DNA of 47,101 bases from Alphaproteobacteria bacterium (GCA_024277955.1 JAJRUE010000054.1:1-47101); one strand, 5' to 3'; counted from the stretch's first letter, positions 8,568-17,377 are shown. Program-made: numbers and translations. The notes: generated by a model from the sequence alone, not told the origin.

Positions 8568-10397
8568 ATGGCGCGCGCCCCCTTGCTACAACTGTCCGGC
8601 ATCACCCTCGGTTTCGGGGGAGATGCGCTGTTTGACGACCTGTCGCTGGTGGTGCAGCCCGGCGACCGGCTGGCGCTGGTGGGGCGCAACGGGTCGGGCA
8701 AGTCGACGCTGCTCAAGGTGATGGCCGGGCTGGTCGAACCCGACGCCGGCAGCCGCATCGTGCCCCCCGGAACCAGCATCGCCTACATGGAACAACACCC
8801 TGACATGACAGGGTTTTCCACGCTGGGCGACTTTGCCCTGCGCGGCCTTGGCCCGGCCGACAGCTACCGCGTCGAGATCGCCGCCGAGGGGCTGAAATTC
8901 GACCCCTCAACCGCGGTGGAAACCGCATCCGGCGGCGAACGGCGGCGCGCGGCGCTGGCCGGTGTGCTGGCGCGCGAGGCGGAACTGATGCTGCTGGACG
9001 AGCCCACCAACCACCTCGACATCCAGGCGATCGGCTGGCTGGAAGAGCAGCTGCGCGCCACCCGGTCGGCCTTTGTACTGATCAGCCACGACCGGGCGTT
9101 CCTGCGCGAGCTCAGCCGGGCGACGCTGTGGATCGACCGCGGCCGGGTGCGCCGCCAGGACAAGGGGTTCGCGCATTTCGAGGCCTGGCGCGACAAGGTC
9201 TGGGCCGAAGAAGACCTTGCCCGCCACAAGCTGAACCGCAAGATCAAGGCCGAGGCGCGCTGGGCGGTGGAAGGCATTTCCGCCCGGCGCAAGCGCAACC
9301 AGGGCCGGGTGCGCGCGCTGGCCGAGCTGCGCGCCGAACGCGCCGCGATGATCGCGCGCCAGGGGGCGGCGCAGATGGGGTTCGGGGCGGCGGAAAAGTC
9401 CGGCAAGCGGGTGATCGAAGCGCGCCACATCTCAAAAGCCTTCGGCAACCATCAGATCATAAAGGATTTTTCCATCCGCATCGCGCGCGGCGACCGGGTG
9501 GCGCTGGTAGGGCCAAACGGGGTGGGCAAGACCACCTTGCTGAAGATGCTTACGGGTCGGCTGGCGCCCGACAGCGGCTCGGTCAAGCTGGGGACCAACC
9601 TGCTGATCGCGGTTTTCGACCAGGACCGCAGCGGACTGATGGAAGACGCGAGCCTGTGGGAAAACCTGGTCGGCTCGCCCGAAATGCGGGTGTCGGGGCG
9701 GGCCGATCAGGTGATGGTGCGCGGCCAGCCCCGCCATGTGGTCGGCTATCTCAAGGACTTTCTGTTCGACGAAACCCAGGCCCGCGCGCCGGCGCGGTCG
9801 TTATCGGGGGGCGAAAAGTCGCGCCTGTTGCTGGCCCGGCTGATGGCGCAGCCGTCGAACCTGCTGGTGCTGGACGAGCCGACCAACGATCTGGACGTGG
9901 AAACGCTGGATCTCTTGCAGGATCTGCTGGGCGATTATGACGGCACCGCGCTGATCGTCAGCCACGACCGGGACTTCATCGACCGGGTGGCGACGATGAC
10001 GGTAGCGATGGAGGGCGACGGGCGCGCGACGCTCTATGCCGGCGGCTGGAGCGACTACCAGGCGCAGCGCGGCGCAGGGGGCGAAAAACCAGCGAAAACG
10101 GCATTAAAAAAGATGTCCAAGGCACTGGAACCGCGGGGTAAATCGGAAACAAAACGTCCAGGGAAATCGGGTCTGTCTTTCACCCAAAAGCACCGTCTGG
10201 CCGTGCTTCCCGGCGAGATTGAGCGGCTGGAAGCCGAGATCGCCAAGCTGGCCGAGGCGCTCGCCGACGGCGATCTCTACAGCCGCGACCCGGCGAAATT
10301 CGCGCGCTTCTCCAAGGCGCTTGCCGCCCGGCAACAGGCGCTCGAGGCCGCCGAAGAAGAATGGCTGGCGCTGGAAGAACGCGCCGAGGGCGGCTGA
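8568..10397 (+). CDS. uup: ABC-F family ATP-binding protein (Uup-like)
   Basis: Two ATPase domains (GRNGSGKSTLL, GPNGVGKTTLL; SGGE signatures; LLDEPTNHLDI / VLDEPTNDLDVETL). Confidence 0.88.
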   Translation: MARAPLLQLSGITLGFGGDALFDDLSLVVQPGDRLALVGRNGSGKSTLLKVMAGLVEPDAGSRIVPPGTSIAYMEQHPDMTGFSTLGDFALRGLGPADSYRVEIAAEGLKFDPSTAVETASGGERRRAALAGVLAREAELMLLDEPTNHLDIQAIGWLEEQLRATRSAFVLISHDRAFLRELSRATLWIDRGRVRRQDKGFAHFEAWRDKVWAEEDLARHKLNRKIKAEARWAVEGISARRKRNQGRVRALAELRAERAAMIARQGAAQMGFGAAEKSGKRVIEARHISKAFGNHQIIKDFSIRIARGDRVALVGPNGVGKTTLLKMLTGRLAPDSGSVKLGTNLLIAVFDQDRSGLMEDASLWENLVGSPEMRVSGRADQVMVRGQPRHVVGYLKDFLFDETQARAPARSLSGGEKSRLLLARLMAQPSNLLVLDEPTNDLDVETLDLLQDLLGDYDGTALIVSHDRDFIDRVATMTVAMEGDGRATLYAGGWSDYQAQRGAGGEKPAKTALKKMSKALEPRGKSETKRPGKSGLSFTQKHRLAVLPGEIERLEAEIAKLAEALADGDLYSRDPAKFARFSKALAARQQALEAAEEEWLALEERAEGG

Positions 10398-10419
10398 TCG
10401 GCGGGGTCTGGCCCTATGC

Positions 10420-10503
10420 GAGGGCGGCGCGCGGACCTCGGGGTGGGCGTGTAGCGCTCTCCCCGTGGGGGAGGTCCGGGCGCTGCCCGGCGTGCCGCCG
10501 GGC
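10420..10503. repeat. GC-rich palindromic element A
   Basis: Arms GCGCGGACCTC...GAGGTCCGGGCGC followed by hairpin GCCCGGC-GTGCC-GCCGGGC; related copies at 19560, 28381 and 34197. Confidence 0.7.
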
Positions 10504-10534
10504 GCATTCTCAGCCGGGCGCGGCCCGACCCGCC

Positions 10535-12073
10535 TCAGCGCGGCAGATGAATGTTGAACGCGGCGCGGATGCGCGCGTCCAGCGCCGGGTCCAGGGCGGC
10601 GGCCGAGGGGGCCGACAGGATGTCCTGCTTCTTCCGCCTTGCCTGTTCGATCAGATCCGGGCGGCCCTGTTCTTCCCACTCCTTTGGCGAGCTGCGGTCG
10701 CCCAGCGCCGGGTAGACGTATTCGCTTTGCATCAGCGCCAGGGTCTGGGGTTGGCCCAGGTAGTGCCCCGGCCCGCCCAGGCAGACCGCGCGCATGGTGT
10801 CCAGGCTCAGGTTATCGTCGCTCACCTCGATGCCGCGCACGCAGCGCAGCGCCTGGCCGATCAGATCGTCGCCCAGGATCAGGCTTTCGTGGCAATACCC
10901 CAAAAGCGACGCATGCATCCCGGCGGCCTCGTAGACCAGGTTCAACCCGGAAAGCCCCGCCATCACCGCCGACATCGCCTGTTCCCAGCCGGCCTGCATG
11001 TCGGGCAGTTTCGCATCCGAAAACCCCGCCGGCGCGCCGCCCGGCAGCCCGTAAAAGCGGTGCATCTGGGCGCAGGCGGCGGTCATCAGGGCCTGCTCGC
11101 CCGATCCGCCCGACATCGCCCCGGTGCGCAGGTCGGAAACGAAGGGCCAGGTGCCAAAGATCACCGGCGCGCCGGGCGTGATGGCTTCGGCATAGAACAA
11201 CCCGGCAAGGCATTCGGCCACCGCCTGCATGATGGCGCCGGCCAGCGGCGCAGGCGCGGTGGCCCCGGCCTGGCCCGCCGACAGCAGCAGCAGCGGCATG
11301 CCCGCGCGCAGGCAGAATTCCATGGTCTGACAGCTTTCGGTGGCGAATTTCATCGGCGGCACCACAAAACAGTTCGACGCCGACACAAAGGGCCGGGCGC
11401 GCCAGCGTTCTTCGCCCCCCGCCAGCAGGTGCAGAAAGTCAAAAACCCCCGGCGCAAAGGCTGGATCGCTGATCGAAATGCCCACGTGTTTGGTGGTGCC
11501 GGCGCAGCAGGCGTAAAGCGTGTTGATGTCCATTTCAAAGTTGTCGGCAATGTCGCGCGCGACCATCGGACGTTGAAAAAAGTGAATGTTGTCAAGCCGG
11601 TCGGCGATTCGTGCGGCGTCGAAAATATCGCGCGCGGTGCTGTCGCGGTAGCTGCGTCCGTCGCTTTCGACCAAGTGGACGGCGGCGCCGGCGGTGCCGA
11701 AATGGACGCGTGTGCCGCGCAGCTCCAGGTCATGCGCCGGGTCGCGCGCGTGCAGCACCAGATCGGGGCGCGGGCGGGCCAGCAGGTCTTCGATCAGCGC
11801 CCGCGAAAACCGCAACCGGCCGTCGTCGCCCAGGGTGGCCCCGGCGGCGCACATCGCCTCGACCCCCGAAGGCGGGGCGTCGGCCAGGCCGATCTCGGCC
11901 AGCGCGTCGAGCGCGGCGCGGTGGATGCGGGCGATGTCGGCCTCAGACAGCGGGTTGTAGCGCCCGCCGGTCAGGCCGGGGCGCACCGGGCGGTCGGCGG
12001 CGGGCAGGGGGCGGGCGCGCTGCGCCTTGCGGGCGGCGCGGCCACCGGAACGGCGGGAAGATGGTGCGGGCAT
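10535..12073 (-). CDS. Trimethylamine methyltransferase (MttB) family protein, non-pyrrolysine type
   Basis: RPGLTGGRYNPLSEADIARIHRAALDALAEIGLADAPP...TRVHFGTAGAAVHLVE...TTKHVGISISDP...; uninterrupted ORF. Confidence 0.85.
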   Translation of the reverse strand: MPAPSSRRSGGRAARKAQRARPLPAADRPVRPGLTGGRYNPLSEADIARIHRAALDALAEIGLADAPPSGVEAMCAAGATLGDDGRLRFSRALIEDLLARPRPDLVLHARDPAHDLELRGTRVHFGTAGAAVHLVESDGRSYRDSTARDIFDAARIADRLDNIHFFQRPMVARDIADNFEMDINTLYACCAGTTKHVGISISDPAFAPGVFDFLHLLAGGEERWRARPFVSASNCFVVPPMKFATESCQTMEFCLRAGMPLLLLSAGQAGATAPAPLAGAIMQAVAECLAGLFYAEAITPGAPVIFGTWPFVSDLRTGAMSGGSGEQALMTAACAQMHRFYGLPGGAPAGFSDAKLPDMQAGWEQAMSAVMAGLSGLNLVYEAAGMHASLLGYCHESLILGDDLIGQALRCVRGIEVSDDNLSLDTMRAVCLGGPGHYLGQPQTLALMQSEYVYPALGDRSSPKEWEEQGRPDLIEQARRKKQDILSAPSAAALDPALDARIRAAFNIHLPR

Positions 12074-12361
12074 GGCGTGGTCTCCGATAAGCGCATGTGA
12101 ACACATGGGAAATGTCTATCGGGGCAGCGGCGCTCCGCGTGCGGCACGGCCACGGGCGGCGCCGATGGTGCGCGAAACCAGTTCGATGAGCCAAGTCAAA
12201 GCGTCCATGTCAGGCCGATCCTGGGCGGTGTCCTGCCGCCAAGAGTGGCAAGGCGATTCGCCGCGGTCTTGCCTGTCAGCGGCATGATGTCGTTTTTCGC
12301 CCCCAAGGCCGCCCTGGGACCACCCCGAGACCGCCCCGGCGCCGCGTCCCAAAGCCCCGTC

Positions 12362-13210
12362 TTACCAGCTGCCCGACGCGCCCCCACCCGAGGAACTGCC
12401 GCCGCCAAATGACCCGCCGCCGGAGGACGAGCTGCTCGAGATCATGCCAATCGTGTAGGGCAGGGCCGAGCGGTAGCCGCAGCTTTCGCATTCGAGGATC
12501 TTTACGCCGTGTCCCTTGGTCTTGCGGGTGGGTTGTTTCAGCACCTTTCGCGACGTGTGCACCCCGCGCTGGCCGCAAGAAGGGCAGCGGCGCAGCCGGT
12601 CGAACAGGCGCTGGCCGAACAGCATCAACCCGATCACCGCGGCGATGAACACGCCCACGATGCCAAGGGCGATGCTGATGATCGCGCCGCCCGGCGGTGG
12701 CGCGGCCTCGGGTTCCTGGCCCGCCGCCTTGCGCAGGGCGATTTTCCGGATCACCGCGTCGGTGCCGGTTTCGATGCCGCGCGCATAGTCGCCATCGCGA
12801 AACGCGGGCAGGAAATCGTTGTCGATGATGCGTTTGGCGGTGTTGTCATAGCCGGTGGAATAGCCGGCCCCCAGTTCGATGCGCATGTCGCGGTCGCCCG
12901 ACAGCACCAGCACCAGGATGCCGTCGTTGCGTTCGCTGTCGCCGATGCCCCAGGCGTTGAACAGCCCGGTTGCGAACTGTTCGAGCGACGCGCCGGGCCA
13001 GTAATCCTGGCGGCTGGTCAGGGTCAGCACCGTCAGTTCGATGCCGGTGTCGGCGCGCAGGCTTTTGATGGCCTCGCGCAGCCGGGCTTCGGTGGCGTCA
13101 TCGATGATCGCTGCAAAGTCGTTCACCGCCAGTTCGCGGTATTCCGGCCAGGCTTGCGCCCCGGCGGTGAATGGAAAAAGAAATAGTAAAAACAATAATA
13201 TGCGTGGCAT
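12362..13210 (-). CDS. TPM domain (YgcG-like) membrane protein with Gly/Ser-rich C-terminus
   Basis: Signal peptide; VNDFAAIIDDATEARLREAIKSLRADTGIELTVLTL...FNAWGIGDSERNDGILVLVLSGDRDMRIELGAGY; tail SSSSSGGGSFGGGSSSGGGASGSW. Confidence 0.88.
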   Translation of the reverse strand: MPRILLFLLFLFPFTAGAQAWPEYRELAVNDFAAIIDDATEARLREAIKSLRADTGIELTVLTLTSRQDYWPGASLEQFATGLFNAWGIGDSERNDGILVLVLSGDRDMRIELGAGYSTGYDNTAKRIIDNDFLPAFRDGDYARGIETGTDAVIRKIALRKAAGQEPEAAPPPGGAIISIALGIVGVFIAAVIGLMLFGQRLFDRLRRCPSCGQRGVHTSRKVLKQPTRKTKGHGVKILECESCGYRSALPYTIGMISSSSSSGGGSFGGGSSSGGGASGSW

Positions 13211-13225
13211 TCTTCAGGTTCCTGT

Positions 13226-14620
13226 TCAATCCCTTGTCAAATCCTTCAAGACCTCGAGCACGCAGCGCACATCGTCGCGGGTGCAGTCGAACTGGCCGAC
13301 CTGCAGCCGGATGACAAAGCGCCCGGCATGGCTGGTCTGGGTCAGGTAGATGCGCCCGTCGTCATTGATGCGCGCCAGCAGATCGCGGGTGCGCGCGTCA
13401 TCGTGCCAGCGAAATGTAAACAGCGACAGAACCGGGGCGGTGGTGATCTCGAAGCCCGGCAGGGCTGCGATGTCGTCGGCCAATTCGCGCGACCAGGCCA
13501 CATGGTTGCGGATGCGCGCGCGCAGGCCTTCAAGCCCGTAGGCGCGCAGCAGGAACCACAGTTTCAGCGCCCGAAAGCGGCGGCCCAGCGGCACCGTCCA
13601 TTCGTTGAAATTGGTCACCTCGTCCTGGTCGAGGGTCTGCAGGTAGTCCGGGCGCAGTCCGAGCGTGCGCACCTGTTCGGCGGGATTGGCCAGGAACTGC
13701 ACGGCGCAGTCGAACTGGGCGCCCAGCCACTTGTGCGGGTTGAAGACGATGCTGTCGGCGCCGTCCACCCCGTCCCAGAGGGCGCGAAACTCGGGGCAGA
13801 TCATCGCCGAGCCGGCCCAGGCGGCATCCACATGGGTGTAAAGATCGTGGGCGCGGGCGATTGCGATGCAGTCGCGGATCCGGTCGATCGCGCCCACCGA
13901 GGTGCCGCCGACGCACAGGATCACACCGGCCGGCGTCAGGCCCGCGGCCTTGTCGGCGCGGATCGCGGCGTCCAGCGCCTGCGGGTCCATCGACAGCTGC
14001 GCGTCGTCGGGATCGGTGGCGACCTTGACCAGGTTGTCCTGGCCGATGCCCGACAGCCGCGCCGCCTTGTCCACCGAGGAATGGGTTTCGCGCGACGCAT
14101 AGAGCCGCAGCCGCGCCTGGCCCGAAAGCCCCGCTTCGAGCCCGCGCCAGCCCAACGCGCGTTCGCGCATGGTCAGCACCGCGCAAAGCGTGGCGGTGGT
14201 GGCGCTGTCGTGGATCGTGCCGGTGAAATGGCCGGCAAGACCCAGGGCGTCGCGCAGCCAGCGCATCATCACCTGTTCGATCTCGGTGGCCGCGGGCGAG
14301 GTCTGCCACAGCATCGCCTGCGCCGCCATCGCCGCGGTCAGCTGTTCGGCCAGGATCGAGGCGGGCGCCGCGTTGGCCGGGAAATAGGCAAAGAAACGCG
14401 GGTGTTGCCAGTGAGTCATGGCGTCGGGGACCAGGGTTTCGAAGTCGGCGAAGATGGTCTCGATCGGCTCGGGCGCTTCGGGGGCGGTGGCCGGCAGGCG
14501 GGCGGCGGTGTCGCCGGGGCGGGTGCGGGCGCGCACGGGGCGGTCGCGCAAACCGGCGTGGTAGTCGCGGGTCCAGTCGGCGGCGCGGCGCGACCAGAAA
14601 TGCAGGTCATCGTGGTTCAT
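13226..14620 (-). CDS. PLP-dependent group II decarboxylase (aromatic-L-amino-acid decarboxylase family)
   Basis: HPRFFAYFPANAAPASILAEQLTAAM...YASRETHSSVDKAARL...VDAAWAGSAMICPEFR...SIVFNPHKWLGAQFDCAVQFL. Confidence 0.9.
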   Translation of the reverse strand: MNHDDLHFWSRRAADWTRDYHAGLRDRPVRARTRPGDTAARLPATAPEAPEPIETIFADFETLVPDAMTHWQHPRFFAYFPANAAPASILAEQLTAAMAAQAMLWQTSPAATEIEQVMMRWLRDALGLAGHFTGTIHDSATTATLCAVLTMRERALGWRGLEAGLSGQARLRLYASRETHSSVDKAARLSGIGQDNLVKVATDPDDAQLSMDPQALDAAIRADKAAGLTPAGVILCVGGTSVGAIDRIRDCIAIARAHDLYTHVDAAWAGSAMICPEFRALWDGVDGADSIVFNPHKWLGAQFDCAVQFLANPAEQVRTLGLRPDYLQTLDQDEVTNFNEWTVPLGRRFRALKLWFLLRAYGLEGLRARIRNHVAWSRELADDIAALPGFEITTAPVLSLFTFRWHDDARTRDLLARINDDGRIYLTQTSHAGRFVIRLQVGQFDCTRDDVRCVLEVLKDLTRD

Positions 14621-14660
14621 GGGCGCGAGTTAGTCATGGGCTTGCGCGGCTGGCAAGGGC

Positions 14661-14698
14661 GGATGCCTCCGGCGGGGATATTTTCGGACAGACGAAGA
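14661..14698 (+). repeat. Dispersed intergenic motif GATGCCTCCGGCGGGGATATTTTCGGACAGACGAAGA
   Basis: Near-identical copies at 17894-17930 (+), 31494-31522 (+) and 31535-31572 (-). Confidence 0.65.
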
Positions 14699-14723
14699 TA
14701 CGGAAGAAGATCAGGCCAGAAGA

Positions 14724-15212
14724 TCAGGCCAGAAGATCGTCGATCCTGGCGCCGGAAATGCCCTGGCCGAGCGGCGAAAAGTCTCCGTTGTCGAACATCG
14801 CCCGGGCGGCGGCGCGGATGCGTTCGACGGCCAGCTCGCGCGGGTAGGCGTCGGGGCCGGGCAGGGCCATGTCCTCGATGGAAATCCCGGCCAGGCCGGC
14901 TTCGGCGGCCAGGCGCACGATCTGGGCGCAGGTTTCGGGATCGTCGCCAAAGCCGTTTTCGAAATCGCCCGACACCGGGACATTGACCGCCGCGACGAGG
15001 TCGGCGGCATGGGCGAGCGCTTCGTCCCGGCTGACGTGGCCCAGGTCGGCCCGGCCAAGGGTGAAGGCATGCGCCGCCGACGAGGTGGCGATGGCGCGCG
15101 CCCCCAGGGCGGCGAGCATTCTGGCCGACCCGGCGTCCCAGGCGTCGGCCAGGATGAACGGATCGCCCGGGCGGTGCAGTGTGCGAAAGGCGGCGCCGGG
15201 GTCATGCGGCAT
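14724..15212 (-). pseudogene. Isocitrate lyase/PEP mutase family protein, apparently internally deleted (163 aa)
   Basis: Intact N-terminal half (FILADAWDAGSARMLAALGARAIATSSAAHAFTLG...VSGDFENGFGDDPE...GISIEDM), then jumps at ERIRAAARAMFDNGDFS... to a family-like C-terminus. Confidence 0.6.
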
Positions 15213-16380
15213 GGGCGTTGTCCTGGGCAAAGCGCACCAGCCGCGACAGGGCGTCGGCAAAGGTGTCATCGTCGATGGTCATGGCGACGCGGACATGCCC
15301 GGCAGCGGCCCGGCCAAAGCTTTCGCCCGGCATCACCGCGATATGTTCGCGCTCAAGCAGCGCGTCGGCAAAGGCTTCGCCGGTCATGCCGGTGGGGCGC
15401 ACGTCGAGCATCAGATACATCGCCCCGCCCGCGGGCACGAGCCCCAGCGTATTCTGCCGCGCAAGGATCGCGCGCGCCAGGTCGCGGCGGCGGCGGAACG
15501 GTTCGCCGACCCGGCGTTCAAGCTCTTCGCCCTGTTCCAGCGCAAAGGCGGCGGCGTCCTGGATGTAGCCGGGTACCCCATAGGTGGTGTGGGTCGCCAG
15601 CGTGATCAGGTGGTCGATCACCTCGGGCGGGCCGGCGATCCAGCCGATGCGGCTGCCGGTCATCGCGTGGCTTTTCGACATCGAGCCGATCACCAGCGTG
15701 CGCTCGGCCATCCCCGGCAGGGCGCGCGGGCTGAGGTGGCGGCCTTCCCAGACCTGGGTATCGTAGACTTCGTCCGAGATCAGCCACAGGTCGGCGTCGC
15801 GGCAGGTGTCGGCGATGGCGTCCAGGGTTTCGCGCGAATAGACCACGCCGGTGGGGTTGTTGGGGGTGTTGATCAGCAGCGATCGTGCGCCCTCGGCCCG
15901 CGCGCCCAGCGCCTGGCGGGTCGGCTGGAACGCATCGCGCGGCCGGGTGGGGATGGCGACCGGCACCGCGCCGACGCCGCGGATCGTGCCGGGGTAGGTG
16001 GCATAGTAGGGGTCGCAGTAGAGCGCCCGGTCGCCGGCATCGCAGACCGCCGCATGGGCCGCGAAAAGCGCCGCCTGGCCGCCGGGGGTGATCAGGATGT
16101 TCCGCGGACCCGTGGGCACGCCGGTGCGCGCCTGGATCCGCGCGGCGACGGTTTTTCTGAGCCGGGCGTTGCCGGGCACTTCGGCATAGCCGGTGTTGCC
16201 GGCGCGCGCCGAGGCGTCCATCGCCGCGAGAATAACCGGGTCGGTGCGGATGTCATGTTCGCCGATGGTCAGCTCGACCACCGGCTCGCCCGCTTCGATC
16301 ATCGCGCGCGCCTTGTAAAACAAGCCCCAGCCGTCGCCGCCGCCGCCGGTCAGCCCGGTAATTCTGTGCGAAAGTTCCAT
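15202..16380 (-). CDS. Pyridoxal phosphate-dependent aminotransferase (class I/II)
   Basis: ELTIGEHDIRTDPVILAAM...GNTGYAEVPGNARLRKTVA...NNPTGVVYSRETLDAI...SDEVYD...SMSKSHAMTGSRIGWI. Confidence 0.92.
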   Translation of the reverse strand: MELSHRITGLTGGGGDGWGLFYKARAMIEAGEPVVELTIGEHDIRTDPVILAAMDASARAGNTGYAEVPGNARLRKTVAARIQARTGVPTGPRNILITPGGQAALFAAHAAVCDAGDRALYCDPYYATYPGTIRGVGAVPVAIPTRPRDAFQPTRQALGARAEGARSLLINTPNNPTGVVYSRETLDAIADTCRDADLWLISDEVYDTQVWEGRHLSPRALPGMAERTLVIGSMSKSHAMTGSRIGWIAGPPEVIDHLITLATHTTYGVPGYIQDAAAFALEQGEELERRVGEPFRRRRDLARAILARQNTLGLVPAGGAMYLMLDVRPTGMTGEAFADALLEREHIAVMPGESFGRAAAGHVRVAMTIDDDTFADALSRLVRFAQDNAHAA

Positions 16381-16382
16381 GC

Positions 16383-16407
16383 GCCACCTCCAACGTCGCG
16401 AGGTGGC
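16383..16407 (-). promoter_or_regulatory. 5'-UTR hairpin sequestering the Shine-Dalgarno of the aminotransferase gene
   Basis: Reverse strand: GCCACCTC-gcgacgttg-GAGGTGGC followed by gc-ATG; SD GGAGG lies in the 3' part of the hairpin. Confidence 0.5.
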
Positions 16408-16634
16408 CACGGGTTGTCCCGGCTGTCAATTCCGGGTTTGCGGTTTTTCGCCCGAGACGGTTTTTCCCGTCCCCCGGCGTCGCCTGCCACTGGCGGTCTT
16501 GCGGCTTTCGGCTGGCCCGTGCCATTTGCACCGCTGGCCAGCCGTTCTTTTCTTTCGCCGGGCGTTTTTCACGGGGAGCGCCCTCCGCGCCCGGTCAGCG
16601 GCCAGTCAGCGCTCGGCCCGTGGTCAGTTGGTGC

Positions 16635-16796
16635 TCAGTTCGAGCTTTCCATCATCGAATCGCCATCGCTCATCGCGTTTTCCATGCTTGCGCCCGTCAT
16701 GCTGTCGCCGGCGTTGGCGGCGGCATGCGGCGGCCGTTCGCAGGCCATCAGGGCCAGAAAGGCGGCGATTGCGGTGACGGATTTCAAGGCTGTCAT
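16635..16796 (-). CDS. Small Met-rich lipoprotein (53 aa; not in ORF track)
   Basis: MTALKSVTAIAAFLALMACERPPHAAANAGDSMTGASMENAMSDGDSMMESSN*; lipobox LMAC; SD-like AAAGGGA upstream. Confidence 0.6.
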   Translation of the reverse strand: MTALKSVTAIAAFLALMACERPPHAAANAGDSMTGASMENAMSDGDSMMESSN

Positions 16797-16870
16797 GTGA
16801 ATGTCCCTTTTTCGAATGTTGTTGACGCGCAGACGCGCAAGGCGCGTGATTGATGATCACCCGATCACGA

Positions 16871-17356
16871 TCAACTAAAACTTCTGTGTGGTCTACTGAT
16901 TTTTTCGGCCGGCGCGGCGTCGCCCATAAGGTAGCGCGGCCCGGTTCCGCGCGCCCCCGCCCGGTCCGCCGGGTTGTAGAGCGCGCAGGTCTTCAGCGAA
17001 AGGCAACCGCAGCCGATGCAGCCGTCAAGCCGGTCGCGCAGCGCGCTCAGCGCGTCGATGCGGGCATCGATGTCGGCGCGGAAACGGCGGCTGATCCGGG
17101 CCCAGTCGGCCTTTGTCGGGGGGCGGTCGTCGGGCAGCGACCGCAGCAGGGCTGCGATATCGGCCAGCGCAAAGCCAAGCTGCTGCGAGATCATCACGAA
17201 AGACAGCCGCCGGATGTCGGCCCGCTGGTAGCGGCGCTGGCCGGCGGCGTTTCGGCCGGGGCGGATCAGGCCCTTTTCCTCGTAAAACCGGATTGCCGAG
17301 ACTGCGAGCCCGGTGCGTTTGGCGATCTGGCCGATCGAAAGCGCGTGTTTCGGCAT
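16871..17356 (-). CDS. soxR: Redox-sensitive transcriptional activator SoxR (MerR family)
   Basis: LSIGQIAKRTGLAVSAIRFYEEKGLI...RRYQRADIRRL; [2Fe-2S] motif CIGCGCLSLKTCALYNP. Confidence 0.95.
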   Translation of the reverse strand: MPKHALSIGQIAKRTGLAVSAIRFYEEKGLIRPGRNAAGQRRYQRADIRRLSFVMISQQLGFALADIAALLRSLPDDRPPTKADWARISRRFRADIDARIDALSALRDRLDGCIGCGCLSLKTCALYNPADRAGARGTGPRYLMGDAAPAEKISRPHRSFS

Positions 17357-17377
17357 CTGGGGGCTTCTGGCTATTGA

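Noticed and set aside
10535-12073. Pyrrolysine (amber read-through) in the MttB-family gene
   Set aside because: The ORF is full length without an internal TAG.
12116-12408. Reverse ORFs of 70-100 aa between the MttB gene and the TPM gene
   Set aside because: No recognisable similarity; frame overlap and composition fit GC-rich chance ORFs. The short MDALTWLIELVSRTIGAARGR... peptide is too weak to call.
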